Both the position numbers and the translations under genes were made by a program. From NCBI RefSeq assembly GCF_020149765.1, contig NZ_CP083808.1:62001-126000 (forward strand): DNA of 64,000 nt, written 5' to 3'. The stretch is from Pantoea agglomerans (GTDB lineage: Bacteria; Pseudomonadota; Gammaproteobacteria; Enterobacterales; Enterobacteriaceae). How positions within the stretch are numbered: position 1 is the stretch's first letter; each line of letters opens with the position of its first letter. Of the stretch, positions 42,452 through 52,128 are shown piece after piece. The notes beneath the pieces are model-generated. The model was not told the origin of the DNA and searched no databases. It worked only from the letters and a program-made list of their open reading frames with translations.

Positions 42452-42756
42452 AATCCATCCTTAAAAGTAATAAATACATGAGAAAAACAAATTGCTTGTA
42501 AACCTGCATACAGGGATTTTTCAGTTAATTAAAAAAAATCGTAAAAGGAAAGCACAGGAGGTGTAATAAAAAGTGTCTGTAGATTAGATTATGTGTATAA
42601 AAAGCGATAGCCTTTGACTGCTTTTTAAATGCATGTTTTGGATGGCACTAATTTATTATACTAACTCTTAAAGGGAGATCTCTGTCACGATCACATTTTT
42701 TACAGGCTGAAACGCATTACACTTATATGAAAACCTTCGCCTAATAATAAAAACAT
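42452..42756. other. AT-rich upstream region of the Gly-rich gene run
   Basis: No gene. It must contain the promoter for members 6-3; the stretch 42480-42560 is strongly AT-rich (TTAATTAAAAAAAATCG). Confidence 0.4.
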
Positions 42757-42945
42757 GACAGCTTATTAATAGATCGCATTTATAAAATCAATCCTCGCGT
42801 TATTTCAGAGATTAAAAATCATAGAAGAGCTTATGAACATGATTATCTGAAGCTAGAGGAGGTGCAGCAATCAGGCATAGTCAGGCTGGAAGGATTAAAA
42901 AAGTATACTGCCCATAGCCATATAAAAAAGAGCCAGATCACGTAA
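42757..42945 (+). pseudogene. Possible gene remnant
   Basis: An open frame without a start codon reads SLLIDRIYKINPRVISEIKN and then EHDYLKLEEVQQSGIVRLEG, ending TAA at 42943. The composition is protein-like and the frame is preceded by a stop. I do not recognise the source. Confidence 0.3.
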
Positions 42946-43086
42946 TTTACCTTACAGCTCTCGACGGATACGAATTCCATATATATGAGAGATTTGAGAG
43001 GTGAATTTATTTGTAATCTGAGACACCGGTGTACGCAGGCTCAAATGCATGCGGTCCAGCGAGGCAAGCAGGCAAGAGGTGTTGCT

Positions 43087-43320
43087 TCAACGCAGCGTGA
43101 CCGAAGAAGTCAGGTCGCCAGCTCCAATAGCCGCTGCAAGTGCCTGTGCCTGAACTGGTTCATCGCCCAACTGGCGTATCAGCGCGCCAGTTACCACCGA
43201 AAGTAGAACTGAAATCAGCGTAAAAATGCCAAAAATAACCTGTGCCTGGTTTACTGCTTTAGCGTTCTCAGCCACAGCCGACTCGCTGTCCTTCATCTGA
43301 AGACCGAACATCGTGTTCGG
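43087..43320 (-). pseudogene. Chemoreceptor fragment (TM2 and HAMP start)
   Basis: About 75 residues corresponding to the middle of a methyl-accepting chemotaxis protein: a TM segment (VIFGIFTLISVLLSVVTGAL) followed by the HAMP start IRQLGDEPVQAQALAAAIGA and GDLTSSVTLR, then a stop. No ligand-binding or signalling domain is present on either side. The fragment differs in sequence from the intact receptor at 30336. Confidence 0.65.
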
Positions 43321-43335
43321 TGCGAACGGTAAATT

Positions 43336-43455
43336 TCAGTGAACAGGACGTTTGAACTTAAGAAGGTAGTGGGCCATTTCATGAACTTTACGTTGCAGAC
43401 CCAGCTGTACCGCCTTTTCATCAGTTGGCATAGCTTTAAGTTCAGGGTTCTCCAT
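43336..43455 (-). CDS. Possible small protein or gene remnant
   Basis: 39 codons, MENPELKAMPTDEKAVQLGL then QRKVHEMAHYLLKFKRPVH, with AAGGA about 10 bases before the ATG. The sequence looks protein-like and the frame extends upstream, so it may be the 3' end of a decayed gene. No family recognised. Confidence 0.3.
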   Translation of the reverse strand: MENPELKAMPTDEKAVQLGLQRKVHEMAHYLLKFKRPVH

Positions 43456-43686
43456 TTCACGGTATTCCTTGCCTCCTGCAGATATTCATCATACGGTCAG
43501 CGCCAGGCGATTTTTAACATAAAGGGTTTTGCCCCCTGGAGAGCCCTCAGCGCGATTCAGAGGCCTGACGGCCTTTGCTGACACCTTTCCGGCAAGAGCC
43601 CTGAAAACGCCTCTGATGATTCCGGCGCGTTTACATGGCCAGGCAGTGAGATCTGATCTCCACCGATTAATGCATGCATATTTGGA

Positions 43687-43717
43687 AACGCCCGCTTTTG
43701 GCACAGAGCAGACATTG
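43687..43717. repeat. Hairpin repeat copy 3
   Basis: AACGCCCGCTTTTGGCACAG followed by AGCAGACATTG; arms partly mismatched. Confidence 0.65.
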
Positions 43718-43757
43718 AAAAACCCAGAGTGTTCAAGGAATTTATCCGTTCATTCCA

Positions 43758-45098
43758 TTAGTCTACTCCTGAATTCAGTTGCAGAATTGCATCCGGGCCT
43801 TTTTCCAATGCCGGCCCCTCCTTGACGGAAATGCTCACATCATTCCCATGACCTGCGACATATCTTGCCTGCACGCCATATGTTGCATCGATTTTTATGT
43901 TATGTAACGAAACATCCTGGATTGGGGATTCCGGCAGGCCGCTGAAAATCATGGCATAGGTCGCTTTAGTCGCCATTATATCTGAGAGGGCTATCCCACT
44001 AATTTTTGGCGTTGAAGCCGTAACCGGGTTCGTTTCTATCGGCTGCGTAAAAGTATCACCTTGTGCTCCTGCCTGGCCGCTGTAGCTGTTGGTCACCAGA
44101 ACTGGCGTGTTTACATTGGACAGGGTGAGATGACTGGCGATAAGAGGGCCTATGGCATTGCCTCTGTCTCTGGCTGATTTAATGCGCACGCCATTTTCCG
44201 TATTCAGGAAGGTGACACGACTAATCGTCACCTTTCCGATACCGTTCGCGGTTTCACTCCCTACAGAAATACCGTGGCCATCACGCATAATGGAGTCATG
44301 GATAGTGATATCCTTCGATGCTGCTCCCGTGCCGTTGACCAGCCCAGACTTAATGGCAATATTGTCATCACCCGTTGCAATATCCATGTTTGACACAGTA
44401 ATTTTCTGAGAAGAAACAATGTCTATTCCGTCAGTGTTCGGCGAGGTGACGGGATTGGTGATCTTCACTTTATTCACATTAATATCGAAGCTATTGCGAA
44501 TAACAATGTTCCACATTGGCGAATTAGTCAGGTGTAAGTTTTCAATTTTACCCTGCGTGACATTATTGAGTTCTACAAACCAGGGGCGCGGAACACCATT
44601 TGCCAGAGGAATGCCGGGAAAGCGGTCGGTGAAAATTTTTTTATTCCCACCTCTTACTTCGCCCCGTATTTTTAGTGCTTCAGGCCACCAGGTTTTCTCA
44701 CCATTGCCATCCAGCTTACCTCCGCCTGTAATGGACACATTTTTCACACTATCGGCGAAGATAAAGGCTTCATTCACTCTGGCTGGATGCCCGATAAACG
44801 CTGAAATGAATTTTCCCTCCTGATTGCTGGCCTTAAGCGTTGCCCCTTTTTCAATTTTTAGCGTGATATTATTTTGTAACTGCAGCGGCCCACTCAACCA
44901 GAGCCCAGGCGATAGCTGGACGGTTCCTCCACCGCGTTGACTACATTGCTGAATAGCCTGTTGAATAGCATTTGTGTTAAGGGTTTTTCCGTCAGATTTA
45001 CCCCCAAATTCCTGGGGGTGACAAACTGAAGAGGCGGCTTGCGCTAAACAAGACGAAAAAGAAACACAGCAGGCCAGGGTAATCAGAGATTTATTCAT
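43758..45098 (-). CDS. Secreted polygalacturonase (GH28)
   Basis: A 446-residue pectinase with a Sec signal peptide (MNKSLITLACCVSFSSCLAQ then AASS). The right-handed beta-helix of family GH28 shows all four active-site blocks: NTDGIDI (near 220), GDDNIAIKSG (near 243), GHGISVGSE (near 275) and RIKSARDRG (near 308). It should hydrolyse alpha-1,4 galacturonan in plant cell walls. The N-terminal domain resembles enterobacterial PehA endo-enzymes, while length and motifs do not settle endo versus exo action. Located 121 bases downstream of the glucarate dehydratase gene on the same strand. Confidence 0.93.
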   Translation of the reverse strand: MNKSLITLACCVSFSSCLAQAASSVCHPQEFGGKSDGKTLNTNAIQQAIQQCSQRGGGTVQLSPGLWLSGPLQLQNNITLKIEKGATLKASNQEGKFISAFIGHPARVNEAFIFADSVKNVSITGGGKLDGNGEKTWWPEALKIRGEVRGGNKKIFTDRFPGIPLANGVPRPWFVELNNVTQGKIENLHLTNSPMWNIVIRNSFDINVNKVKITNPVTSPNTDGIDIVSSQKITVSNMDIATGDDNIAIKSGLVNGTGAASKDITIHDSIMRDGHGISVGSETANGIGKVTISRVTFLNTENGVRIKSARDRGNAIGPLIASHLTLSNVNTPVLVTNSYSGQAGAQGDTFTQPIETNPVTASTPKISGIALSDIMATKATYAMIFSGLPESPIQDVSLHNIKIDATYGVQARYVAGHGNDVSISVKEGPALEKGPDAILQLNSGVD

Positions 45099-45219
45099 GC
45101 ATCCTCAGCAGATTAAATTATTCAACGGCCGTCAGGCAGGGCAACCAGTTTTATGGTATCAGGTAGCGTAAATACGCCATCCTCGTCTTTGTACCTGTTA
45201 TTTTGTTCACTTTGCTTCC

Positions 45220-46563
45220 TTAGCGAACCAGTGACGGACGTTTGGCATCATAGCGCCAGTTATCAATTAAGAATTGCATACCCAGCGCATCGTTTCGGTT
45301 CTTATCTGGCAGCATGTTGTAAAGTGCATGCGCCTGTTCGACGCGTTCCATATTCAACTCGATGCCCAGACCTGGACCGGGTGGCAATTCCAGATAGCCA
45401 TCGCGGATCTGCGGCGGCTGGTGCGTCAGTTGCTGTCCGTCCTGCCAGATCCAGTGGGTATCAAAGGCGGTCTGACGTTCACCAGGCGCCGCCGCGCCAA
45501 GGTGCGCCACCATAGCCAGTGAGATATCAAAATGATTATTGGAGTGGCAGCCAGTGGTCAGACCCCATTCGTTGCACAGCTGCGCCACCACGTTGGCGTT
45601 GCGCATGGTCCAGAAGTGCGGATCGGCGAGCGGAATATCGATAGCGTTAAGTTGCAGCGCATGGTGCAGCTGACGCCAGTCGTTAGCGATCATATTCGTC
45701 GCGACCGGCACGCCCGTGGCGCGACGGAATTCCGCAAGCGTTTCCCGGCCTGAATAACCCTGTTCTGCACCGCAAGGATCTTCCAGATAGGGCACTTTCC
45801 CCGCCAGCTGTTTACCAAAGCGAATCGCTTCATCCAGCGACCAGCTTGCATTGGGATCGACGGTTACGCGCGCGTCAGGAAAGCGCGTCAACAGCGCTTC
45901 GACCGTTTCAACCTCCACTTCGCCTGCCATCACGCCGCCTTTTAGCTTGAAGTCACGGAAGCCGTACTGCTCAACTGCCGCTTCAGCCAGCCGTTGCACT
46001 CCAGCACTGTCCATCGCGGCCTCATGACGCAAACGGAACCAGCCATCCGGCGCCTTGTCTCCCGAGCGATATTGCATATTGGTGAGCCTGCGATCGGCGA
46101 TGTAGAACAAATAGCCCAGCACCGGGATGCGGTCCCGTTGTTTACCGCTGGCAAGCAAGTCTGCAACTGGCAGGTTAAACAGCTTGCCTTGCAGGTCCAG
46201 TAACGCCGCCTCAATGGCTGCAGCAGCGTTATAAAACTTCTCCGGGTTCATCTGCGGAATATGAATATCGTTGGTATGTGAGGTTTGCTGCTGACGCGCC
46301 TCGCTGTTAAAGAGCTGGCTCAGCGTGGCATTAAGACGTAGCAGCGAGCTGCCCTCAATTAAAGGGCAAAACTGTTCCAGCAGCTGCAAGGTCGATGCAT
46401 GACAGGGGGTTTCGCCCCCACCGGTGTGCCCGGCAGAATCGGTCAGAATGACGATAATGCGTGTAAAGAAGCAGTTATGAGCCCCCCCGATATTCAAAAG
46501 CATGCTGTCGTAGCCAGCCACCGGTACGATGCGCATGGAGTTAATGACTGGACTGTCTGACAT
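45220..46563 (-). CDS. gudD: Glucarate dehydratase (enolase superfamily)
   Basis: A 447-residue acid-sugar dehydratase, collinear with E. coli GudD/GudX, converting D-glucarate to 5-keto-4-deoxyglucarate. Active-site blocks: FKLKGG with the catalytic Lys (near 205), VDPNASWSL (Asp/Asn), LEDPCGAEQG (Glu) and the His/Asp dyad in CHSNNHFDISLAM. Position 1 was set at ATG 46563, which has AAGGAGA 6 bases upstream and overlaps the transporter gene end by 23 bases. GudD versus its less active paralogue GudX cannot be decided by eye. Confidence 0.88.
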   Translation of the reverse strand: MSDSPVINSMRIVPVAGYDSMLLNIGGAHNCFFTRIIVILTDSAGHTGGGETPCHASTLQLLEQFCPLIEGSSLLRLNATLSQLFNSEARQQQTSHTNDIHIPQMNPEKFYNAAAAIEAALLDLQGKLFNLPVADLLASGKQRDRIPVLGYLFYIADRRLTNMQYRSGDKAPDGWFRLRHEAAMDSAGVQRLAEAAVEQYGFRDFKLKGGVMAGEVEVETVEALLTRFPDARVTVDPNASWSLDEAIRFGKQLAGKVPYLEDPCGAEQGYSGRETLAEFRRATGVPVATNMIANDWRQLHHALQLNAIDIPLADPHFWTMRNANVVAQLCNEWGLTTGCHSNNHFDISLAMVAHLGAAAPGERQTAFDTHWIWQDGQQLTHQPPQIRDGYLELPPGPGLGIELNMERVEQAHALYNMLPDKNRNDALGMQFLIDNWRYDAKRPSLVR

Positions 46564-47893
46564 GGTGTCTCTCCTTATAACCCAAAGGTGGGGGAGCAGG
46601 TTTGCTGCGCAGCAACAGCCACAGGCCGGTAGCCACTGACACACTGGTCAGCGCGTAAAGACCACCGGTGGTGCTGCCTGTGTGCATTTCAAGATAGCCG
46701 AACACCGCAGGCGCAAAGAAACCGCCAAGGTTACCAATGGAGTTGATCATCGCAATGCCTGGTGCAGCGATCGCTGCGGGTAGTTCACTCTGCGGCATCG
46801 GCCAAAAGAATGCGGCGCTAACTTTAGAGCCAATACAAGCCACAATCATCGCCACAAAGCCAAACCACGGCGTGCCGAGCGTGGCCATAAAGGTGCCGCA
46901 CGCGGCGAGCAGCATGGCGATTCCGAGACCTTTATCCAGCTTATCGCGATAACGATCGGTAACTTTACCCAGCAGAAACAGAGCAACGATAGCGAATAAC
47001 CACGGGATGGCCGTCAGCAGTCCGGTTTCAAAACTATTGAACCCTTGAATACGTTGGATAATTTGCGGTAACCAGAACACCAGCGTGTAGCCGGTCATCG
47101 TCATAGTGAAGAAGATCAAGCAGTAGGAAAGAAGGCTGCGGTCGGTGATCACCCCCCAGCGATCGTGCGCGACGGCATGCTCTTCACGAGCGCTATCTTC
47201 CAGGGCCAGCTGCTGCGCCAGTGCCTGTTTTTCCGCATCGCTTAGCCATTTTGCCCCTTCTGGTTTCGATATCAACACAAGCGCCGCCAGCACGCCGATT
47301 ACTATCGATCCACCACCTTCCATGAACATTACCCATTTCCAGCCCGCAAGCCCACCAACATCATGCATCATCAGGATTGCGCCTGTGAGCGGGCCAGAAA
47401 ACAGGAAAGCGCTGGCGGTTGCACTTAACACCATTGCGGTAGCTCGCCCTCGCCAGGCATTTGGCACCCATTGACGGAAATAGTACAGAACGCCAGGGAA
47501 GAAGCCCGCCTCAGCTACGCCAAGCAGGAAACGCAGCAGATAAAAATGCAGCGGCGTGCTAACGAAACCGGTAAGAACTACCACCGCTCCCCAGGTTATC
47601 ATGATGCGCGTGAGCCACACACGCGCGCCGTATTTTTTCAGCATCATATTGCTGGGCACTTCAAACAGCGCATAACCAATAAAGAAAAGCCCCGCGCCTA
47701 AACCGAAAGCAGCAGCGCTAATGCCAGCATCAGTTTGCAGTTCGGCTTTAACGAAGCCAATGTTGGCGCGGTCAATCTGATTAACGATAAGCATCAGCGC
47801 CAGCATGGGAATAATACGACGGAAAAATTTGCCGATTGCAGAAGCAATATGAGCTTCGTGATCGGCCGATAATTCATGTAGTTGTTGTGTCAT
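46541..47893 (-). CDS. MFS transporter, anion:cation symporter (ACS) family
   Basis: A 450-residue 12-TM transporter of the ACS family (TtuB/HpaX-like), with NQIDRANIGFVKAEL in TM1, the loop 2-3 region GYALFEVPSNMMLKKYGARV, and GVAEAGFFPGVLYY. It overlaps and precedes the glucarate dehydratase gene, so the likely substrate is glucarate or galactarate. It differs from E. coli GudP, which belongs to another branch of the family. AGGTG lies upstream of the ATG. Promoter region 47894-48070. Confidence 0.88.
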   Translation of the reverse strand: MTQQLHELSADHEAHIASAIGKFFRRIIPMLALMLIVNQIDRANIGFVKAELQTDAGISAAAFGLGAGLFFIGYALFEVPSNMMLKKYGARVWLTRIMITWGAVVVLTGFVSTPLHFYLLRFLLGVAEAGFFPGVLYYFRQWVPNAWRGRATAMVLSATASAFLFSGPLTGAILMMHDVGGLAGWKWVMFMEGGGSIVIGVLAALVLISKPEGAKWLSDAEKQALAQQLALEDSAREEHAVAHDRWGVITDRSLLSYCLIFFTMTMTGYTLVFWLPQIIQRIQGFNSFETGLLTAIPWLFAIVALFLLGKVTDRYRDKLDKGLGIAMLLAACGTFMATLGTPWFGFVAMIVACIGSKVSAAFFWPMPQSELPAAIAAPGIAMINSIGNLGGFFAPAVFGYLEMHTGSTTGGLYALTSVSVATGLWLLLRSKPAPPPLGYKERHHVRQSSH

Positions 47894-48288
47894 GCGTCAC
47901 CTGTTGGGGAGAGAAAACACCGTTACAGGTATACGCAGAAGAGTGGGTGAGGAGTTATGTGTTGTTGCCCTGGAACTATTAGGCAAATGCCGTGCATTTT
48001 TTAATTTTCATGAAATTATGTAAATTTACGCCGAAAGGTTTCGTGTTGGTTTGTGCGCTGGCTCACTCGGGTAGTTATGTCCGCTTTTGGCACTGAGCGG
48101 ACATGCATACAGGACAATGTCCGCTATGAGCAAGAAACGGACAAAACCTGAGGTCATGACAGGCTTAAACAGGGCGAATGGATTTCTCAATCGCGCAAAC
48201 TGCACGCAAGAGACTGCTGTTTTTCAGAGTAGAGCATCAGAAGAAGCCGATAGAAAGGTGTAAGGCCGAAAAACGCCAGGCATGAATA
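47894..48288. other. Intergenic region with hairpin repeat
   Basis: No gene. It contains the promoter of the MFS-gudD pair near its left end and hairpin repeat copy 4 near its middle. Confidence 0.5.
48075..48143. repeat. Hairpin repeat copy 4 (full two-arm unit)
   Basis: Arm A is TATGTCCGCTTTTGGCAC then TGAGCGGACATGCA; arm B is AATGTCCGCTATGAGC then AAGAAACGGAC. Each arm is a hairpin and the two are about 10 bases apart. It is one of the best-preserved full-length copies. Confidence 0.8.
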
Positions 48289-48312
48289 TTGCTCTCCCGG
48301 CGCGCAGGAGAG
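48289..48312 (-). terminator. Hairpin after the tartrate operon
   Basis: Stem GCTCTCC / GGAGAGC with a 9-base GC-rich loop, 9 bases beyond the stop of the kinase gene. Weak T content follows on the - strand. Confidence 0.6.
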
Positions 48313-48320
48313 CAACAGGC

Positions 48321-49580
48321 TCAGGCAATCAATATTGCCCGGAAGTCATTTACGTTGGTTAACGTCGGGCCGGTTATCAACAAATCATCAAGCGCGTGAA
48401 AATAGCTATAGCTGTCATGTCCATCAAGATAGTTAATCGCATTAAGGCCGCGTATTTTGCCGCGAATCAGCGTGTCCGGGAAAACCATCGCGCCCGCTGC
48501 ATCTTCCGTGCCGTCAATACCATCACTGTCCCCCGCGATTGCCCAGATACCGTTTTCACCCTGTAGTGCACAGGCAAGGCTGAGCAGAAACTCGGTATTG
48601 CGGCCACCTTTTCCTGACTGACCCTTGTTGACCGTTACGGTGGTTTCACCGCCTGACAACAGCACCGCAGGGCCGGCAACCGGATGACCATACCGCTTTA
48701 CTGACCTGGCGATACCGGCCATGACCACGGCCACTTCACGGCTTTCACCTTCGATTGCATCTCCCAGAATAAGCGGTGTCAGCCCGTGCTGACGTGCCGC
48801 CGCTGACGCCGCCTGCAAAGCCATCGCAGGCGTAGCGATCAGCCTGACTTCGCTGTTTGGTACCTTTTCAACCGGGCTGTAGGACGTGTTTAGCAGCTCG
48901 CGAACCGGTTGCGTAACGGCAATACCATATCGCGCCATCACCCTGAGCGCATCCTGCGGCGTGCTGCCATCAGCGACAGTAGGGCCTGATGCTACGTCCG
49001 TTGGATTATCGCCCGGCACATCGCTGATAATCAGCGAGACAATACGGGCCGGTTGCGCCAGCACCGCCAGCTTGCCGCCCTTCACTGCGGAAAGATGACG
49101 ACGCACCAGGTTCATCTCTTTGATGCTGGCGCCACTGTGCAGGAGGGCTCGGGTAATGTTTTGCTTGTCTGCCAGGGTTAATCCCGTAGCGGGCAGAGCC
49201 ATCAGCGCGGACCCTCCGCCAGAGATCAGCGCCAGCACAAGGTCATCTGAAGTTAAACCGCGCAACGCCTCTACAATCAGCATTGCGGCAGTTTCGCTCA
49301 TGGCATCTGACACGGGGTGCGCTGCCTCAAGAATGCGGATGCGGCCCGCAGGTACGCCGTGGTCGTAACGGGTAACGACCACGCCTGACATATCCACACC
49401 CGGCCAGGCCGCATCTACCGCTGCCGCCATCGCCGCTGAGGCTTTACCGGCGCCAATCACCACACAACGGCCGCGTGGTTTTTCCGGCAAATTCGGAGGG
49501 ATCACCGGCCCGGCGCGGGCGCTGTCGACAGCCTGCTTAAAGATATCCTGCAGGATCGCTGCAGCCTGTTCATTGTTCAT
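48321..49580 (-). CDS. ttuD: Glycerate 2-kinase/hydroxypyruvate reductase-family protein (TtuD)
   Basis: A 419-residue protein of the MOFRL/DUF4147 glycerate kinase family, long annotated as the TtuD hydroxypyruvate reductase of tartrate utilisation. Conserved blocks: VVIGAGKASAAMAAA (near 41), LALISGGGSALMALP (near 118), ISDVPGDNPTDVASGPTVAD (near 190) and LLSGGETTVTV (near 310). It starts 2 bases after the ttuC stop, consistent with translational coupling. Kinase activity on D-glycerate is more likely than reductase activity for this family. Confidence 0.9.
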   Translation of the reverse strand: MNNEQAAAILQDIFKQAVDSARAGPVIPPNLPEKPRGRCVVIGAGKASAAMAAAVDAAWPGVDMSGVVVTRYDHGVPAGRIRILEAAHPVSDAMSETAAMLIVEALRGLTSDDLVLALISGGGSALMALPATGLTLADKQNITRALLHSGASIKEMNLVRRHLSAVKGGKLAVLAQPARIVSLIISDVPGDNPTDVASGPTVADGSTPQDALRVMARYGIAVTQPVRELLNTSYSPVEKVPNSEVRLIATPAMALQAASAAARQHGLTPLILGDAIEGESREVAVVMAGIARSVKRYGHPVAGPAVLLSGGETTVTVNKGQSGKGGRNTEFLLSLACALQGENGIWAIAGDSDGIDGTEDAAGAMVFPDTLIRGKIRGLNAINYLDGHDSYSYFHALDDLLITGPTLTNVNDFRAILIA

Positions 49581-49582
49581 GG

Positions 49583-50671
49583 TTATGCGGTCTCGGCAAC
49601 GTCAGCTTTGGCTTCGATAAATTGCACCACGGCGCGGGTGACGTCAGCGGTACTGGCGGTGCCGCCGACATCTGGCGTCAGAATGCCTTTTTTACACACG
49701 TATTCGATGCCTTCCATGATCAGCGCAGCGGCATCGCGTTCGCCCAGATGCTCAAGCATCTGCACGGCGGTCCAGAAGGTCGCAACCGGATTAGCGATGC
49801 CTTTGCCAGTGATATCGAATGCTGAACCATGAATCGGTTCGAACATGGAAGGGAACCGGCGTTCCGGATCGATATTTGCGGTCGGTGCCACGCCCAGACT
49901 GCCTGCCAGCGCACCCGCCAGATCAGACAAAATATCGGCGTGCAGGTTGGTGGCAACGATGGTATCCAGCGTTTGTGGATGCAGCGTCATGCGATGCGTC
50001 ATCGCATCGACCAGCATTTTGTCCCACTGCACATCCGGAAACTCCAGCGCTACTTCGGCGGCAATCTCATCCCACATCACCATGCCGTGACGCTGGGCGT
50101 TGGATTTAGTCACTACGGTCAGCAACTTGCGCGGACGCGACTGTGCCAGAGTGAAGGCGTAGCGCATAATGCGCGTGACGCCCACGCGGGTGAATATTGC
50201 CACTTCGGTACCCACCTCTTCCGGTAAGCCCCGGTGCGCACGACCGCCGTTACCGGAGTATTCGCCCTCGGAGTTTTCGCGCACGATGACCCAGTCAAGA
50301 TCGCCGGGGCCGCGGTTACGCAGCGGGGAGGTAACGCCCGGCAAAATTTTTGTCGGACGCACGTTGGCATATTGGTCGAATCCCTGGCAGATAGGCAGAC
50401 GCAGACCCCAGAGAGTAATGTGGTCAGGCACATCGGGAGCGCCTACCGCACCGAAGTAAATAGCGTCAAACTTTTTCAGCGTGTTCAGTCCATCTTCCGG
50501 CATCATCACGCCATGTTTTTTGTAGTAACCCGAACCCCAGTCAAAGGTTTCTACATCAAACGTCAGCTGCGGATCGCGATGAGTCAGCGCATGCAGCACT
50601 TGAACACCCGCTGAAATAACCTCCGGACCGATGCCGTCGGCAGGGATAGCGGCAATTTTGTAGTTACGCAT
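49583..50671 (-). CDS. ttuC: Tartrate/D-malate dehydrogenase (TtuC/DmlA)
   Basis: A 362-residue beta-decarboxylating dehydrogenase of the isopropylmalate dehydrogenase family. Motifs: PADGIGPEV (residues 9-17), the substrate-binding RPTKILPGV and VIVRENSEGEYSGNGG region, and the metal-binding DLAGALAGSLGVAPTAN with FEPIHGSA. It oxidises tartrate to oxaloglycolate or D-malate to pyruvate with NAD+ and a divalent metal. Middle gene of the ttuB-ttuC-ttuD operon. GGAGAAG precedes the ATG. Confidence 0.92.
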   Translation of the reverse strand: MRNYKIAAIPADGIGPEVISAGVQVLHALTHRDPQLTFDVETFDWGSGYYKKHGVMMPEDGLNTLKKFDAIYFGAVGAPDVPDHITLWGLRLPICQGFDQYANVRPTKILPGVTSPLRNRGPGDLDWVIVRENSEGEYSGNGGRAHRGLPEEVGTEVAIFTRVGVTRIMRYAFTLAQSRPRKLLTVVTKSNAQRHGMVMWDEIAAEVALEFPDVQWDKMLVDAMTHRMTLHPQTLDTIVATNLHADILSDLAGALAGSLGVAPTANIDPERRFPSMFEPIHGSAFDITGKGIANPVATFWTAVQMLEHLGERDAAALIMEGIEYVCKKGILTPDVGGTASTADVTRAVVQFIEAKADVAETA

Positions 50672-50689
50672 AGTGACTTCTCCAGTTGA

Positions 50690-52000
50690 TTAATGAGTAT
50701 GAGGATGAGGGATCTCTGCCGCTTGTGGCTTATTCGCACCGGCAGAAAGAATCAGGACAATCAGAGCGGAGAGTGCCAGCAGTCCGGCGACAAAGTAGAG
50801 GCCCCAGCTGTAGTTACCGGTTTGCTGACGGATTACGCCAATCATCATCGGGCCGACAAAACCGCCGAGATTGCCGATGGAGTTGATAGTGGCGATACCC
50901 GCTGCCGCTGCTGGCCCGCTGAGAAACAGCGTTGGCATGCTCCACAGTGGAGGCTTGGATGCGCTGATTCCCACGGTGACCAGCGTTAAGGCGATGATCA
51001 CGGCGAACAGCGTGGTGACGTTACCGGCGTAAATCAGCCCGGCCGCAGCCAGCAGACAGGCGCCAATCACATGCCAGCTGCGTTCTCTGGTGCGGTCAGA
51101 ATGACGTGCCCACAGGATCATGGCGATAACGCCGATGACAGCCGGGAAAGCGTTGAGGAAACCAATCTCCAGCGAGGAAGCACCGAAACTGCGAATAATT
51201 TGTGGGGACCAGATACCAAGCGTGTACAGTCCAGCGGAAGTACCGAAATAGACCAGCGCCAGCGCCAGAACGCGCTTGTCCGCCAGCCCGCGCCATGCAC
51301 TGCTGTGACCCTGTCTGGACGCACGAGCCAGATCCTCGGCCTGCATGGTGTTTTCCAGCCAGGTGCGCTCCTCGTCAGTCAGCCATTTGGCTTTGGCCGG
51401 GCGGTCAGTAAGAAAGAACAACACGACAACGCCCAGTATCAGCGCCGGGGCCGCCTCCAGTACAAACATCCACTGCCAGCCGGCATAGCCGAGGAAACCA
51501 TGCATCTCCAGCAGGGCAGCTGAAACAGGGGATCCCAGTGCGGTTGAGAGCGGAGCTGCGGCCATAAAGATAGCAGTGACCTGCGCGCGTTTTGCTGCCG
51601 GGAACCAGTAGCTCAGATAGAGGATAATGCCTGGAAAGAAGCCTGCTTCAGCCACGCCGAGCAGGAAGCGCAGAATATAGAAGCTGGTCGTACCCTGCAC
51701 AAAAGCCATGCAGCCAGACACTAGGCCCCAGGTGATCATCACGCGGGCGATCCAGATACGAGCGCCCACTTTATGCAGGATTAAGTTTGACGGGACTTCA
51801 AAAAGAAAATAGCCGAGAAAGAAAATGCCGGCGCCCAGCCCAAATACGGTAGGTGAAAAGCCCAGATCCTGATTCATGGTCAGGGCAGCAAAGCCTATGT
51901 TCACTCGGTCCAGAAACGCAATGAAATACAGCAGCATAATAAAAGGAATGATGCGCAGGGTAACCTTTCGCATAACCTTTTTTTCGAGGTCGTTATTCAT
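50690..52000 (-). CDS. ttuB: Tartrate transporter (ACS-family MFS, TtuB)
   Basis: About 436 residues, 12 TM segments, ACS family. Typical stretches are AFLDRVNIGFAALTM in TM1, FGLGAGIFFLGYFLFEVPSN and FLLGVAEAGFFPGIILYLSY. Operon position before tartrate dehydrogenase supports tartrate uptake. It is a paralogue of the transporter at 46541, but clearly diverged. The start at 52000 (MNNDLEKK) has GGAG 9 bases upstream; ATG at 52021 is possible but has no ribosome binding site. A His-rich end (PHPHTH) is unusual. Confidence 0.87.
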   Translation of the reverse strand: MNNDLEKKVMRKVTLRIIPFIMLLYFIAFLDRVNIGFAALTMNQDLGFSPTVFGLGAGIFFLGYFLFEVPSNLILHKVGARIWIARVMITWGLVSGCMAFVQGTTSFYILRFLLGVAEAGFFPGIILYLSYWFPAAKRAQVTAIFMAAAPLSTALGSPVSAALLEMHGFLGYAGWQWMFVLEAAPALILGVVVLFFLTDRPAKAKWLTDEERTWLENTMQAEDLARASRQGHSSAWRGLADKRVLALALVYFGTSAGLYTLGIWSPQIIRSFGASSLEIGFLNAFPAVIGVIAMILWARHSDRTRERSWHVIGACLLAAAGLIYAGNVTTLFAVIIALTLVTVGISASKPPLWSMPTLFLSGPAAAAGIATINSIGNLGGFVGPMMIGVIRQQTGNYSWGLYFVAGLLALSALIVLILSAGANKPQAAEIPHPHTH

Positions 52001-52128
52001 TTCAGGATGCTCCACAGTCATGTAGGGTTGTTATAGTTTTGTAATAATCCCAGTATGAATTTTTGAGCGGCTTTATCATCAGCACTGCTTTATACAAATA
52101 ATTTGCATAATCAGGTTTGGGTGGAAAA

